The notes under the pieces were generated by a model. The model made no database searches, was not told where the DNA came from, and was given only the letters and a program-made list of their open reading frames with translations. From Nissolia schottii (lineage: Eukaryota > Streptophyta > Magnoliopsida > Fabales > Fabaceae), in NCBI GenBank assembly GCA_003254905.1, contig QANU01108944.1:1-64000 (forward strand): DNA of 64,000 nucleotides, in the 5' to 3' direction. Positions 34,901 through 46,289 of this stretch are shown here, in pieces. Made by a program: the position numbers and the translations under genes. Each line of letters opens with the position of its first letter. Position 1 is the stretch's first letter.

Positions 34901-36536
34901 ATACCACTCTTCTTACGCTCTTGAAATCTGGTGATTCTGATGTACCAATAGGAGACATTACACAACGCTTGTGCACGGCGGCAGAAATTAAGTTTTACTT
35001 GAATGGTTTATTGGAGAGATCTACAAGTGGCAACTATTTGAAGCCTAACAAGAACTGCAATTTAACCGCATGGGTTCCTGGTTGTGAGCCGGGATGGGCC
35101 TGCAGCGTTCCCTCAAGCCAGCAGGTTGACGTTTGGAATTCGCAGGAGATGCCCGAGAGAACCACAGACTGTCAAGCATGTTGTGAGGGGTTCTTCTGTC
35201 CTCATGGTATCACATGCATGATACGTAAGTACGGCAAGAGTCTTTGAAATGCTTCCCTCATCACTGAACTGCACATAGCTTCCATATGATTTGAATGCCA
35301 ATGTTTTATGCCAATGTTTAGTACTTGAAAAGGTCCAATTAGGAAATTCTGAAAAAATTTCAATGGTATAAAAATGTTCTGGGTATTTCATATGTTTTTG
35401 GTGAAGGATAAAAATTTAAATAGCTTGTCTACGAACATAATTTATCACAGGACATAGCTCGCCTAATGGAAAATGGCTTTGTTATTGCTACTGTTGTAAT
35501 TCACATGATTTTGGAAATTATGTTTGATGTTATGCTAGTCTGCAAAATAATAAATTTCAGTCATTGGTTGTTTCTGCAACGATATTCTGTCGCATGGTTG
35601 AAGCATGATGTTATTATATGTTAATAACAATAATGATTGTCAATATTGAAGGTAAAAGATGTCTCTAATGCATTTTTTATTTTATTTATTTATTTTATCT
35701 TTTTGTGATACTTGAAATGTTGTCCTGGAAGCTTGCCCTCTTGGTTCCTATTGCCCTCTTGCAACACTCAATGACACAACTGGTGTATGCGAGCCGTGAG
35801 TTCTAATTCCTGAATCATGGCCCTTTTTTACTTTTATTGCTTGAATGCTTTATTTAGAAGTTAATCCATCGATACATTTCTCCAGATATCGTTATCAACT
35901 GCCTCCGCTGCAGCCAAACCATACATGTGGAGGTGCAAATATATGGGGTGATGTTAGTAGCAGTAGTGAGATGTATTGTTCAGCAGGAACATATTGCCCT
36001 AACACTACTAAAAGAATTCCTTGCAGTAGCGGGTATTACTCTATTCCAACCCTCACTGCTAAAGTTAGATCCTGCATGGAGCAATCATAAGTTTTTTAAG
36101 ATATAGGATAAAATGGCTTTGCATTTGCATAGTTGCACTTGAATACCTCAGACATTAAACTGGCCAGCAAAAAAATAATCACTTTAGCTTACTTACGAGT
36201 ATAGCATTGTGCTATTATTACATGCCTTTGATGATATTATGAAAACAGTTGGTGTGTCCTGTGTGTTCATTCTTATTCTAAATGTTTTTGAACTTCTCTC
36301 TTGGAATTTCAGGCATTACTGCAGGATGGGCTCTATATCCGAGACAAGTAAGATCTCGTAAATTGTGTGGTACTACAGCGAAACACGTGTTTCGGTCTAA
36401 AGATTCTCGCATCAGTTGCCAAATGTTTCCAGAGTAAATCTTTTTTACTGATTATCTTGTAGGATGCTTCGAGTTGACTTCGTGTAATTCAAACAGCGTG
36501 ACTCAAGATATGCATGCATATGGAATTATGCTGATA
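31978..36536 (+). CDS. N-terminal part of an ABCG24/ABCG28-type half transporter, 7 exons, truncated
   Basis: Exons by splice sites and phase: 31978-32177, 33900-33976, 34952-35224, 35732-35795, 35886-36032, 36313-36347 and 36463-36536. All have GT/AG borders and the phases join without a stop to about 290 residues. The product has a signal-peptide-like start ([13 protein letters not shown]), then the Cys-rich extracellular region of the plant group once called white-brown complex homolog 30 ([49 protein letters not shown]). It ends at [12 protein letters not shown] with a good donor. The following membrane segment, ABC ATPase and membrane domain are not found in the remaining 27 kb. It cannot be a transporter as it stands. 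Introns hold MITEs and a LINE fragment. Confidence 0.75.
32262..33058. mobile_element. MITE-like element in intron 1
   Basis: The ends are inverted and imperfect: TTGTCAAACTTGAGAGTTTA on the left and TCGAGAGTTTAATAACT on the right. Many AAACTCGTA/GAGTTTAC words lie between, and it contains the hAT-type MITE. No clear target duplication, so the limits are approximate. Confidence 0.4.
32491..32737. mobile_element. hAT-type MITE
   Basis: Terminal inverted repeats TAGGGCTGTCAAAA and TTTTGACAGCCCTA, 247 bp long. The flanking 8-mers GTGGTTAT (32483-32490) and GTGGTTGT (32738-32745) differ by one base, matching the 8-bp target duplication of hAT elements. No coding capacity. Confidence 0.85.
34021..34460 (+). 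pseudogene. LINE-type RNase H fragment in intron 2
   Basis: The frame at 34023-34394 shows the plant LINE RNase H pattern: [44 protein letters not shown]. The usual CD(S) Asp after the third strand is replaced (CETGYEEA), so activity is unlikely. An A-rich stretch follows at about 34443-34460, fitting a 3' end made by target-primed insertion. It sits between exons 2 and 3 of the ABCG fragment. Confidence 0.6.
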
Positions 36537-38340
36537 GTAAGTTGCTATTTCTAAACACGATGCATTGTGGATTAGGAATGGTAATCGTCTACGCATACAT
36601 TTATAGGGGTGTTATTTTTATTTGGAGCTTTAAGAAGTTTGATTGATGGGCGATTCATGCAGGGTTTCCCTGAACTTCTATTTCTCCCAACTTAATATAC
36701 TTGTTCCCTGTTCTCTATTTCTCTCCTTTTCACTCTCTCGCTTGCCTAATTTTTTATTTCCTTCTCTTTCTCACTTACCTGTTATACATCGAATGACTGA
36801 TCTTTCATCTAGTCTATTTTCTTGCATGTCTAATTATTTTTGAGGCACTAGTTCCAACATTTTGAAAAAAAAAATTATTTGTTCCTTCTTCATAATGTGC
36901 AAAGGTGATATGAAATTAAGGTACCAAGTCACACAGAAATATAGAAATACAAGCAGACATACTGATAGGAACCTGAAACTTTATGTTAGTAAGACTTGTC
37001 TGAGGAGGAATCATAGTGGGCCTGGCCCAATAGAAAAGTGAAGTCAGCCAGCCAGCATGAGATTCAGGGGAGTAGAATTTTGAGTAAGAGTATCCTTTTA
37101 CAAATTCTGGTACAAATTAGCCCACTGTGTATCCATAATTATTGATACTAAATTTTGGGAATTTCTTGCATATACTATTGCAGCTGTTGTCACACTCTGA
37201 AAGGGTCCAAGGAATGTGATGATACCAAAAGACATTGAAAAAGGAGTCCAATCAAGTCCTTGGTCTAATAAAATTTTCTGTACATTAAACCACAGATTAA
37301 AACGTTCACTTAAATCTAACAAGTGATGACATGTCTACAGTACACTTGATCAAGAATCTTAATTAAACCAACAAAAGAATAATTGAAAAGTATAGAATTC
37401 AAGACAAACTTAAATGAGAAACTAAAATAACACAAACAACAAAAGCCCTCAGCCTCACCAACAAAGATATACACACTTGGCTTTTACTAGGCACTCTCTC
37501 TTTACTGAGTTAATCACTAGTATCCACCCTAGCCTTTTCACTTACTAGTTCACAAACACAAGCACTGTTTTTTCAGAGGACAATACGAAGGAGAAAAGAA
37601 TTGAAATATAAATGAAGTTTGGGTTGCAGGAGTGTATCAATAGCTTGAAAACAAGCCTGCTGCTCTCTTCTGAATTTCAATGGCTGCACAGGTTTCCTTG
37701 TACATAAGAAGGAAAGAGACATTGCAGAAGGTGCAGTAGAGACCAGGTCCATGAACATTCGAGACATAATCTTTCCACTCTATGCCCTTAACATCAAAGC
37801 CAAACTCACTCTTTTATTCTTCAGACATTATTTCCATCAATCTTTATGTATTACTGTTATCAAACCTGCATCAAAGTTATTGGTATTGAATCAGTAGCTT
37901 CATCCTCAAAAAATGTACGATTCGATTTCATTTTTGCTTCCCACAAACCTTGAAGTACTAGTGCTGCGACTATTGGCATAGTACTTTGCTTGCTCCACTA
38001 ATTTTCCGCACGTTTTCAAGTTTTTGAGACATCTTCCCCTTTGAGGAGGCCATAGCTATCAGGCCCACTCTTCTGCATATCATCTCTCCATCGGTGACCA
38101 GAGTTCTTCTGTTGAGCTAAACAACTTCATCAATGAAACTCGAATTGGCTTACCCTTTGAGTAAATGCATTGTGAGGAGCTGTAATGTTCATAGAGCAGC
38201 CTTGATAGGCTCGAATTATATTAACCACTGTCAGCTGGGACGTATGCCCATTAGACAATTTTATTTGCATTTCATTACATATCACAAATTAGATAAATAA
38301 CACATTGTTATGTAAAAAACCAATAGAACAGTAGAACATT
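36537..38340. other. No supported gene
   Basis: AT-rich sequence following the last ABCG exon. The expected next exon of an ABCG24/28 gene was looked for and not found. Short frames at 36643-36843, 37098-37322 and 37573-37767 have no recognisable domain. Confidence 0.5.
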
Positions 38341-38347
38341 TAAGTGT

Positions 38348-38735
38348 ACCTTTTTACATCTGGAAGATCACACCAATCGGCACCTAGTCTCTTAGGAATT
38401 TTTTGACATCAAAACAAGTTCAACTCACTGATCTCCTTTGATATATGATCAGTCAAGACAACCATATCACCTCGAATCTTCTTTTAGAAACCATAAGACA
38501 GGATCATGTCGATATATTGCTGACCTGACTTCTCTGCTGTCTTATCTTGATAGAGATTAACAACTGTACTAGGTAGGTACTTACAAACAAAGCAGAAATT
38601 TACAGTTACACCATAAACTGCATGTAAAGAAAAATTTAATTCAAACACAGCCAATGGAGAATGCCTTTCTTCATAACTGGAAATCTCAATGGCCATGGCG
38701 TTTGGTTTCTTGACCGTTTCTTTGGGAGCAGTCAT
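38348..38735 (-). pseudogene. MET1-type DNA (cytosine-5) methyltransferase fragment
   Basis: Reading down the minus strand from about 38510, the frame gives KKIRGDMVVLTDHISKE, then SELNL, a TGA, CQKIPKRLGADWCDLPD, and a GT donor near 38351. This matches, from memory, the segment before the last catalytic exons of plant MET1/DNMT1, the enzyme that keeps CG methylation. The preceding DPVSWFQ segment reads DPVLWFL in another frame, so there is a frameshift. The open stretch up to 38735 may be the exon's decayed start. The PWCLP/GFPDSY exons were not found. Confidence 0.65.
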
Positions 38736-39643
38736 AGTGAGAATTGAGAAACTCTATGAGGAAGCACCCATTTTATCATTCTGAGTGAGCCTAAAACTCC
38801 TCAAGAACTTGCTGCTATAGTGCTCAACGTGATGCCACTTATCATTCTTGCCTCCTTTGTCGACATTCCTCTGTTTATATGAAGCATTGAGCTCTAAGCA
38901 ACCTCAACCTTCTCATTTCTTCCTTGGGACAAGCAACATTGTATTAAGATGGCCATATTGGCTTAGGTTTCAAGGTTACTTGCTCTACAGCGGATCCTGC
39001 ATTGCCCAAATAACCAAACTTTACCATCTTATATCTGAAGGGGAAAAAAAAGATGACAAACAATAGTCACTGGACAAAGGAAACTTTTTCTGCGTTTGCT
39101 TACTTGTTCATGACCCAATTAAAGAGGCCACTCCATGCACATGTCAACAGCGGCACATTCTTTGGCCCCTTGGAAAAGCTGTATGAGAAGGTATATACAT
39201 TGTATATGTTAAGGAAAGCTATGATACATAAGAATAATGAAGTCTATAAGAATAAGCATACCTCTGGACATTGAAACGCATAGTCAGTGAAGTGACACTC
39301 CCAGGAGAATCAGTAAAAGTAAGTTAGCCTTTTGACGTCCCTGAACATGAAGAATAAAAGGAAAAGGTCAACAGACCATGAAATAGTAAATGAATAAACA
39401 AAATACCAAATATTAGGGAATTTTGTTTATTTACAGTAAAAAGGCATGAGACATAAAATATGAAAATGTAGACCCGGTGAAGAAGCAGAAATTCACGAAT
39501 CACTTTTTGCACGAAAAAGGATTGATGAGTTGGCTGCTGAAATTTAGAATATAAGATGTTGGTCCAAAAAATAAAACATAATATTTGGAGGGAGAAGGTG
39601 AAATAACTCTGGGGAGAGTGAAACAAATACCAGTTGAAAATCT
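38736..39643. other. 3' side of the CNL gene, no supported gene
   Basis: Contains the presumed 3' untranslated region of the minus-strand resistance gene. Short plus frames at 38848 and 39053 show no domain. Confidence 0.45.
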
Positions 39644-42600
39644 TCAGTCTCCAAGTCGATTTCCGTTAACTCTAATATCACGGATGTGTGAAATTTTAGG
39701 CCAAATTTGGGGCGCTCTCTCTTGGTAGTGTTTAGCCAGCAAAGGACAACCATCGATGTCAAGTTGTATTAGAGACGCAGGCAGCCTTTCTCCAGCCATA
39801 TTCTCCAACTTGGGACAGTTTTCAATTTTTAATCCTTGGAGGGAGGTGAGGTGGACAAGTCCATTGCAGTCCAAAATTTCTAGACATTCAGCGCACGAGA
39901 GTTTCATATACTCAAGGGAGGCAGGCAGGCAACCCTCCTTTGGGAATAACTTCACACCCTCACATGGACCTTTGAACCAAAGATGGGTAAGAGGGAGAGT
40001 ATGCAAATCCATCCATGCTAGGCACCTCATCAGTTTCTTGGATCCTTCGATTGCAAGCTTTCTCAAGTTAGGTGGAAGGCCCCCTTCAGCAAACAGATCA
40101 ATTTCTGGGCAATCGCTTATATTGAGACTCTCTAGTAGGGGGGCAGCCATCCCTAGTGCGGGGCAGGATACAAATCTGGGGCAGTTTACAATGAGTAAAT
40201 CACGGAGACTTTGAAGAGCAGCAACGTCTTGTGGCTGTGACACCACATCAAGAGATTTCATATTTTCACATTCCCAAATTACGAGGTTTGTGACATTTGG
40301 AAAGGCATCCAACTGGAGGGACGTGAGTGAGTCACACCCCCTAAATGTCAACTTCTGTAGCAACTTGAGTTGATGTTGTTGTTGTTGCATTGAGAATGCT
40401 AATTTTCTACAATCCTTGATTTCTAGCTCTCGTAATGAAGCAGGTATACAAGCCCATGGAAATGACATGGCCGAGTGACATTCTCTTATGTACAAAGATT
40501 GGAGACAAGTTGGTTGCACGTGAGTCATGGCCTCCAACACAGACTCCACTAGCTGGCTTCCTTCAATTGATAGATGGCGCAGCGAATGTGGTAGCTCCTG
40601 CACTGTCATTCTACTTTTGCGAACTATGTATAATCGGAGAATCGCAGGAGACTTTGGGAGAGAACAAGCAAGCTGCTCGCATCTTTTTACGTGAAGTCTT
40701 TCCAAGGTCGGTAGGTGATTCGGCAAATCTCCTTTTAATACAGGACAATCATGTATTTCAAGTTGCTTAAGTTGAGGAAAAGCACCCAACTCAAACGAAT
40801 GCCATTCCTGCCAGCGAGACAGGTAGCCAAACTCTAAAGTTTCAAGAGATGGAAAGGGCGTCCCCAAACAAGATTCATCATTCTTGTAAAACTCAGTATC
40901 GACAATCTCCAGCCTGTAAAAGTATGAAATCCGTAGGTGCTTCAAATAAGGTAACTGTCCAAGTGAAGGAAGCATACAACAATTCCAACAATAACTAAGA
41001 GTAAGTTTACTCATGTTGTGGTAGGAAAAATGCCCTATCCAATTTGGAAATACTGTACCCATGTAGCCCGTAATTGATAGCACATTTAGGTCTCTGTGTG
41101 GTTGTAAGTTGTCGAGTATATCTCTTTCAAATTGGGAATCAACAATATTGTCATGTGGGAACCACGACCATGACCTCCTCAATTCTAAAGTGTCGATATG
41201 CTTCTTATCATCCATCCTTGCCTTTGATGCTTCACCACTGTTGACGACATTCTCTAATTTGGCAACAATGAAGTGACCATGAAGATTTGTAAGCGCTCCC
41301 AATTCCTTGATCCCGTTGTCTTCATGCTTGCCAACGATGTAGTCACTTAAGAGCTGCAAATCTTCTAATTTGTTCATCCATTTTGGCATCTCTTCTAAAT
41401 TAGTCCCCCTAATATCAAGATAGCGCAAATTCACAAGACGATACATGTCGTTGGGTAGCATTCTCAACTTACTGCAAGACCTTAACTTCAGTGTTTGAAG
41501 ATTGTACAAGTTACCCAATGATTTGGGCAATGTCACAATATCTGTCCAAGAGAGATTCAAATAACGCAAGTGAATCAAATCACATATTAAGTCGGGCAAT
41601 GTGCCATGATCCAGAGGAAAGTATTGAAGTGAAAAAACTCGTAGGTATTTCAACTGCGACAATAAGAGAAAAGCAGAGTTTTCGATGCTGCGTGGGTGCC
41701 ATATTCTCCAATTGATTTCAAGAAATGTTCGCGTATGTTTTACTCTATCACTGACTGCCAACAACTTTGAGATTGGATAATTGCTTTTGACATTATATGA
41801 CAAATGACGGGTTTTAATACCAATCTCTGTTGCACTTTCATGTTGTTCGGCTCTAAAATAGAACTCTCTGGCATAGAAAGTTGCCAAGTCATGCATGAGA
41901 TCGTGCATCACATATTCATTGGCATTGGTTCTAGAAGGTTGAAAGAATGACCGCGCAACTAATTCATCAAAATATTCGTGCCCGATTTCTTCTAAAGTTT
42001 TTCTTCTCTTTGGGATCTGCAAAAGATCTTGTGCCATCCACAACAAGATTAATTCCTCCTTATTAAATTGATAATCCTTTGGATATAAAGAACAGTAAAC
42101 AAAGCACTCCTTTAAATATGAAGGGAGATAGTAGTAACTTAATCTTAATGCAGAAATAATCTTACTGCTATCTTCAGGAAACTCCCAAATCTCACTCTTC
42201 AATATATAATTCCAATACCTAACATCAAAATTTCCTCGCAATAGGCCTCCAAGTGTTTGTGCTGCCAAGGGCAATCCGTTACACTTACTAACCATCTCTC
42301 TGCCAATTTTTTCTAAATTTGCAATCTTTGTGGATTCAGTAGAAAGAAGTGCATGCTTCGCAAACACTAACCAACAATCTTCAGAAGACAGTAAACTTAG
42401 TTCGTGAGGCGGAACTGTTTGAACTGGAGAAGCAACTTTTTTACTTCGGGTTGTTACAAGAATTTTACTTCCCTTAACCTTATTCCGGAAAGGCTTCAGA
42501 AGCATGTTCCATTCATCATAATTCTCATTCCATGCATCGTCAAGCACCACAAAGAATTTTAGTCTTGACAACTTCTCCTTTAAATCATGTTGAAGCGAAT

Positions 42601-43357
42601 TTAAATCATTTGTGTGACAAGAGCCATGAGTTATTGCCTCTACTATAGTCCTTGTGACCTTAATAATATCAAATTCATCCCCAACACAAACCCAGGCTTG
42701 AAAATCAAAATTTTCCTTCACTTTGTCATCATTGTAAACCAATTGAGCCAAAGTAGTTTTTCCAATTCCACCTAGGCCCACGATAGGGATCACAGATATT
42801 TCACCATCACTAGTATCATCTAGCAATAATTTTATTATATCCTCCTTATCTTTGTCCCTGCCATATATATCAGAAGTTTCAACTAGAGATGTTGTAATCC
42901 TCCATGACATGCTCTCCTTTGGAATCTCTTTCAAACCAAGAGTATCTTTCAGTTTTACAATTGACTCTAGTTTGTCAATTACGTCTTCCATCCTATCTGC
43001 TGTCTCCCTATCATGCAAATTGACATAAGGAGACTTGGAGGAGTTACCTGGTGCAAGCTTTTGAATCTCAGCAACGGTTGAAACTTCATCCAATATGTCA
43101 TCAGCTTCATAGACAGCATCTTTAAGGTTGGAGAGCCACTTGTTCACTTCCTGGTCTTTGATCTGTTTCTGCTCAGCATCATTCAGCACAGCTCGAGCGG
43201 CACACAGAGTTGTCTCCAACCTTCCAACCAACTTCTGGTCCAGCTTCTTTCCTCGGATCAATTTGGCAACCTCAGGTGAAGCCAGCCTGTCAAAAAGAAC
43301 ACCAAGAAAAGAAGAGAGGAAAGCTCCACCAACAGCTTCAGCAGCCATGACTCTCAA
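39644..43357 (-). CDS. CC-NB-LRR disease resistance protein, RPP13-like 1 type, intact
   Basis: An intracellular immune receptor of 1237 residues with no intron. It senses pathogen effectors and triggers defence (family role). An Rx-N coiled coil (about 4-130, with DDILDE) is followed by the NB-ARC domain: P-loop GLGGIGKTT near 194-202, kinase-2 VLDDAW near 271-276, RNBS-B KILVTTRS, GLPLA at 361-365, CFVYCSLYPKDY, and MHD at 484-486. About 20 leucine-rich repeats fill residues 560-1210. Kinase-2 has Ala where Val is usual (LDDVW). The frame opens with Met at 43357; the Met at 43348 (MAAEAVGGAFLSSF) fits the family start better. Group by similarity: legume non-TIR class; specificity unknown. 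Confidence 0.95.
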   Translation of the reverse strand: MRVMAAEAVGGAFLSSFLGVLFDRLASPEVAKLIRGKKLDQKLVGRLETTLCAARAVLNDAEQKQIKDQEVNKWLSNLKDAVYEADDILDEVSTVAEIQKLAPGNSSKSPYVNLHDRETADRMEDVIDKLESIVKLKDTLGLKEIPKESMSWRITTSLVETSDIYGRDKDKEDIIKLLLDDTSDGEISVIPIVGLGGIGKTTLAQLVYNDDKVKENFDFQAWVCVGDEFDIIKVTRTIVEAITHGSCHTNDLNSLQHDLKEKLSRLKFFVVLDDAWNENYDEWNMLLKPFRNKVKGSKILVTTRSKKVASPVQTVPPHELSLLSSEDCWLVFAKHALLSTESTKIANLEKIGREMVSKCNGLPLAAQTLGGLLRGNFDVRYWNYILKSEIWEFPEDSSKIISALRLSYYYLPSYLKECFVYCSLYPKDYQFNKEELILLWMAQDLLQIPKRRKTLEEIGHEYFDELVARSFFQPSRTNANEYVMHDLMHDLATFYAREFYFRAEQHESATEIGIKTRHLSYNVKSNYPISKLLAVSDRVKHTRTFLEINWRIWHPRSIENSAFLLLSQLKYLRVFSLQYFPLDHGTLPDLICDLIHLRYLNLSWTDIVTLPKSLGNLYNLQTLKLRSCSKLRMLPNDMYRLVNLRYLDIRGTNLEEMPKWMNKLEDLQLLSDYIVGKHEDNGIKELGALTNLHGHFIVAKLENVVNSGEASKARMDDKKHIDTLELRRSWSWFPHDNIVDSQFERDILDNLQPHRDLNVLSITGYMGTVFPNWIGHFSYHNMSKLTLSYCWNCCMLPSLGQLPYLKHLRISYFYRLEIVDTEFYKNDESCLGTPFPSLETLEFGYLSRWQEWHSFELGAFPQLKQLEIHDCPVLKGDLPNHLPTLERLHVKRCEQLACSLPKSPAILRLYIVRKSRMTVQELPHSLRHLSIEGSQLVESVLEAMTHVQPTCLQSLYIRECHSAMSFPWACIPASLRELEIKDCRKLAFSMQQQQHQLKLLQKLTFRGCDSLTSLQLDAFPNVTNLVIWECENMKSLDVVSQPQDVAALQSLRDLLIVNCPRFVSCPALGMAAPLLESLNISDCPEIDLFAEGGLPPNLRKLAIEGSKKLMRCLAWMDLHTLPLTHLWFKGPCEGVKLFPKEGCLPASLEYMKLSCAECLEILDCNGLVHLTSLQGLKIENCPKLENMAGERLPASLIQLDIDGCPLLAKHYQERAPQIWPKISHIRDIRVNGNRLGD
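42759..42780 (+). promoter_or_regulatory. Possible miR482/miR2118 target region at the P-loop
   Basis: The plus strand here is antisense to the P-loop codons and resembles legume miR2118 as I recall it, with about 16 of 22 positions equal, including a central ATTCCACC. NB-LRR P-loops are the known target of this family and a source of 21-nt phased siRNAs in legumes. There are six differences, so cleavage is uncertain. Confidence 0.35.
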
Positions 43358-44229
43358 GATCAGATTATAAGAAAGAAAAGGTCAGATAAGAAAAGTGGTT
43401 GCAGCTAATTTGCACTAAACACAGGTCTTTCAAGAGTAAGGAGAAATAAGGGATCAGTTTGTGAAGAGTATGTGGTGTGTGGTGGAAAAGAGATGTTGAC
43501 TTGAAGCACTATTGGGTCTTCCACACAGACATAGCCCATAGGATGCTTATTGCTTTTCTTCCTCCAGAGACGGGACACGTTTCACTGCTTTCGCATAAAA
43601 GTCTTTGCTTTGTTTCCCACACATTTCACTTTCTAAAGCAATTCCAATGAACCTTCAAAGAAATTATACTGCTAGTGTACAAAATGTCGTGTCAATCAAG
43701 TAGGATGCTGTTAACTTTTTCTTTTGAATATACCACTGCTTTCACACCCCTTTTTTTTTTTGAAAAAAACTTTTCTTATGTTTTCAATATCAGTTGTTTT
43801 TAATATGTTACTTTTAATCAAATGGTAATGCTCTTATGCCAAAACAACCGTATTTTTCTTCACTTATTAACAGTTGCAGCTTTGTAGTTTTTGTTCTTTC
43901 TACCCTATCCCTGCTCAATGCGAAAATTCTCTTGGCCCAAGGCATTTTATGATATCCATTCATTGCTTTGTTTCTACTAAGCGGAAAAAATTGAGATTTA
44001 TGCTTTAGGATTAAAAATAGAAAATGGGACTGCCCCCAATTCCATGGTAGCGTGTATAATAAGAGGGATAAACACACTAGTATAAAAATAGAAAAAATTT
44101 ATCTACAATTAAACTCAATTCCATTCGTTAAGCCAAAATTTTGTGTTCTCTCATGTCTTAGATTCAATGAGATATAAAAAAAATAGAAATTTGGTATCAT
44201 CATGTGTGGTCCTTCAACTGCTAAGTGAC
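43358..44229. other. Upstream region of the CNL gene
   Basis: Holds the presumed promoter. TTGAC W-box cores occur in both orientations (for example at 43497 and as GTCAA at 43693), which would fit WRKY control, but such 5-mers are common by chance. No TATA box is called. The minus frame at 43814-44077 shows no domain. Confidence 0.4.
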
Positions 44230-45165
44230 AACTAACTTCTATGAGTTTTTATAACATAATAAGGGGAAAGACTTGCAATGTGCAACTAATGACTATTTAC
44301 AATTTTGCTTGATGAACTTATTTAAATGTGTTCACAGCATGTGAGCCCTCTCCCATTATATCATGGGTTCTCTTCATAAGAAATGAATTTTATCATAATG
44401 TGAGAATGATGATAAGGTGTAATCACATATTCTTATATTTAGTAAATATTATTTATTTATTTATTCAACCCACTATGTAGGGAGCATGGTTCTCTTCTAG
44501 GGAGAAATTCTTGCACATAGTATTTCAGAATAATTATTACATGGATTTCATGCGCGCTTGTATATATACTAGCAGTTAATCCGTGCATACACACATTCAT
44601 CTTTGTTGATTTTTTATTTAGTTATTAAGAATAACATTGTCGCTTACACAAAGAAAATCATACGCACATACGGGAGCCACATAATAACAAATAAAGTATT
44701 AGAAGTTTACTTATTTGTATGAGTGCCTACGAAGAAGTTCACATTGAAAGTTTATTTAAAATTTCCATCTCACAACACTAATAATAATTGTGGAGGAAAA
44801 AAGTTAATATAAAGGTCAACTGAATTTTAAAAGTTCTAGAAAAGGGATAAAACAAATATAAAAAAAATTAAAGGGAGGAACTTAATTATATTACTGATAT
44901 CATTTCCCACCTAGTTAATATAGGGTAGGATTTTAACTGCTTAATAGAAGGGATTTTTACCAACGGGAGTTTGTCCAAGTGGTAAGTGGCTTGGTATCGC
45001 TTAAGCAAGGTTTCGAGTTCGGCAGTTCTATATAGAAGAAAATTATTAAATTACTCTTTTTTATCATTGATAACAAAAAGGCTATGACGTTAGCCTTTAT
45101 TGTTAATATAATCAATTTAAAATGCTTACATAATTCTAATAAATAATGTATTTTCAGTAAGATTT
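44230..45165 (+). repeat. Direct repeat, left copy
   Basis: Matches 63076-64000 in the same orientation with few changes. Differences include a missing ~50-bp piece near 44596 and an extra tRNA-like piece near 44959-45027. The right copy runs off the window, so the true length is unknown. Confidence 0.85.
44959..45027 (+). mobile_element. tRNA-derived SINE-like fragment
   Basis: Box-A-like GTCCAAGTGGTAAGTGGC and box-B-like GGTTTCGAGTTCGGC are spaced as in tRNA-derived SINE heads. The piece is absent from the right copy of the direct repeat. No target duplication or tail was found. Confidence 0.45.
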
Positions 45166-46289
45166 ATTTTCAATTTTCAAGTAGGTTCCTAAAAAACGTC
45201 TTCGTATACAAATGAGTCACTAAAAAACATTAAAATGTCAACTTAGTCTATGAAATGTTTTTAAATGCCCAACTTAGTCCCTCAATCAAATTTTTTCAAT
45301 GACTAATGTGATAAACAGAAAGACTAACGTAAACAATAAAAAAATTTGAGGGACTAATTTGAGTGTAACAAATATGAAACTACTTTTTGTGTATAAAATT
45401 ACAATAAAGGACACAAAAATCACTTAAAAAATGTGCTTCCATGGATAAAAAAATTTACAACAAAAAAAATAAAAAATTATATATATATATAGAATTATTA
45501 AAAATCAATTTAAATAAAGTATGTCAATATTTAATTGAAAATATATAATAAATTGAAGATTGAGTCACATTTTTTTATATTTTAAAATGAAATGAATATT
45601 TTTGCCGCTATGAAGAATATCATTAACATATATCGATTTTAAATTTAATTAAAAAATGCAAAGAGTATGTAATAAAAAAATATAGGCACATCATTTTTTT
45701 TGTTTTTTTAGTCACAAACTATTTGTAGATTAATAACGGACAAAATTTGAAAAAAGATATTGAAATTGATAAAACTTACGTCAGTGGTAAACTAAAAAGT
45801 CGTTCACGTGCATACAGACACATCATAGGAGAGTGAGTTTGGTTTTTGAGAATCAGTTATGCTACATGTACACTCATATTTTATACACCAAACATACACC
45901 CGTATTAGAATACACTGGCCCCTAAAATAATCGTTTCATCCCACTCTTTCTCGCACTCTCACCAACACGCGCGTGAACCCACGTTCCTTATCTTCATTCT
46001 CTTTCTCGAAAATTTTCACTGTTCATTGCTCTCCGCTCTCTTCACCCTCTTTATTCTATTCGACCTCATCGTTCTCTTCGACCTCATCGTTCTCTTCAGC
46101 CTAGTCGTTCTCTTCGACCTCGTCGTTCTCTGCGATCTCATACGCAAGATCTAGGATTTGTTAGAGAGATTTGTGATTGAAGATGTTGCTGTTTGTTATC
46201 ATCTTTTAACTAAAAAGAAAGAAGTTCCAAAAAAAAAAAACAAAGCATAATTGACAAGAGAAAGGAAAAGAACAAGATATACATGACTT

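Noticed and set aside
37573-38240. Remaining MET1 catalytic exons
   Set aside because: Expected PWCLP and GFPDSY motifs were not found in any minus frame.
39756-41715. Plus-strand frames across the CNL
   Set aside because: Antisense shadows of the LRR coding region.
44959-45027. True tRNA gene
   Set aside because: Only box-like segments; no acceptor stem pairing, so called SINE-like.
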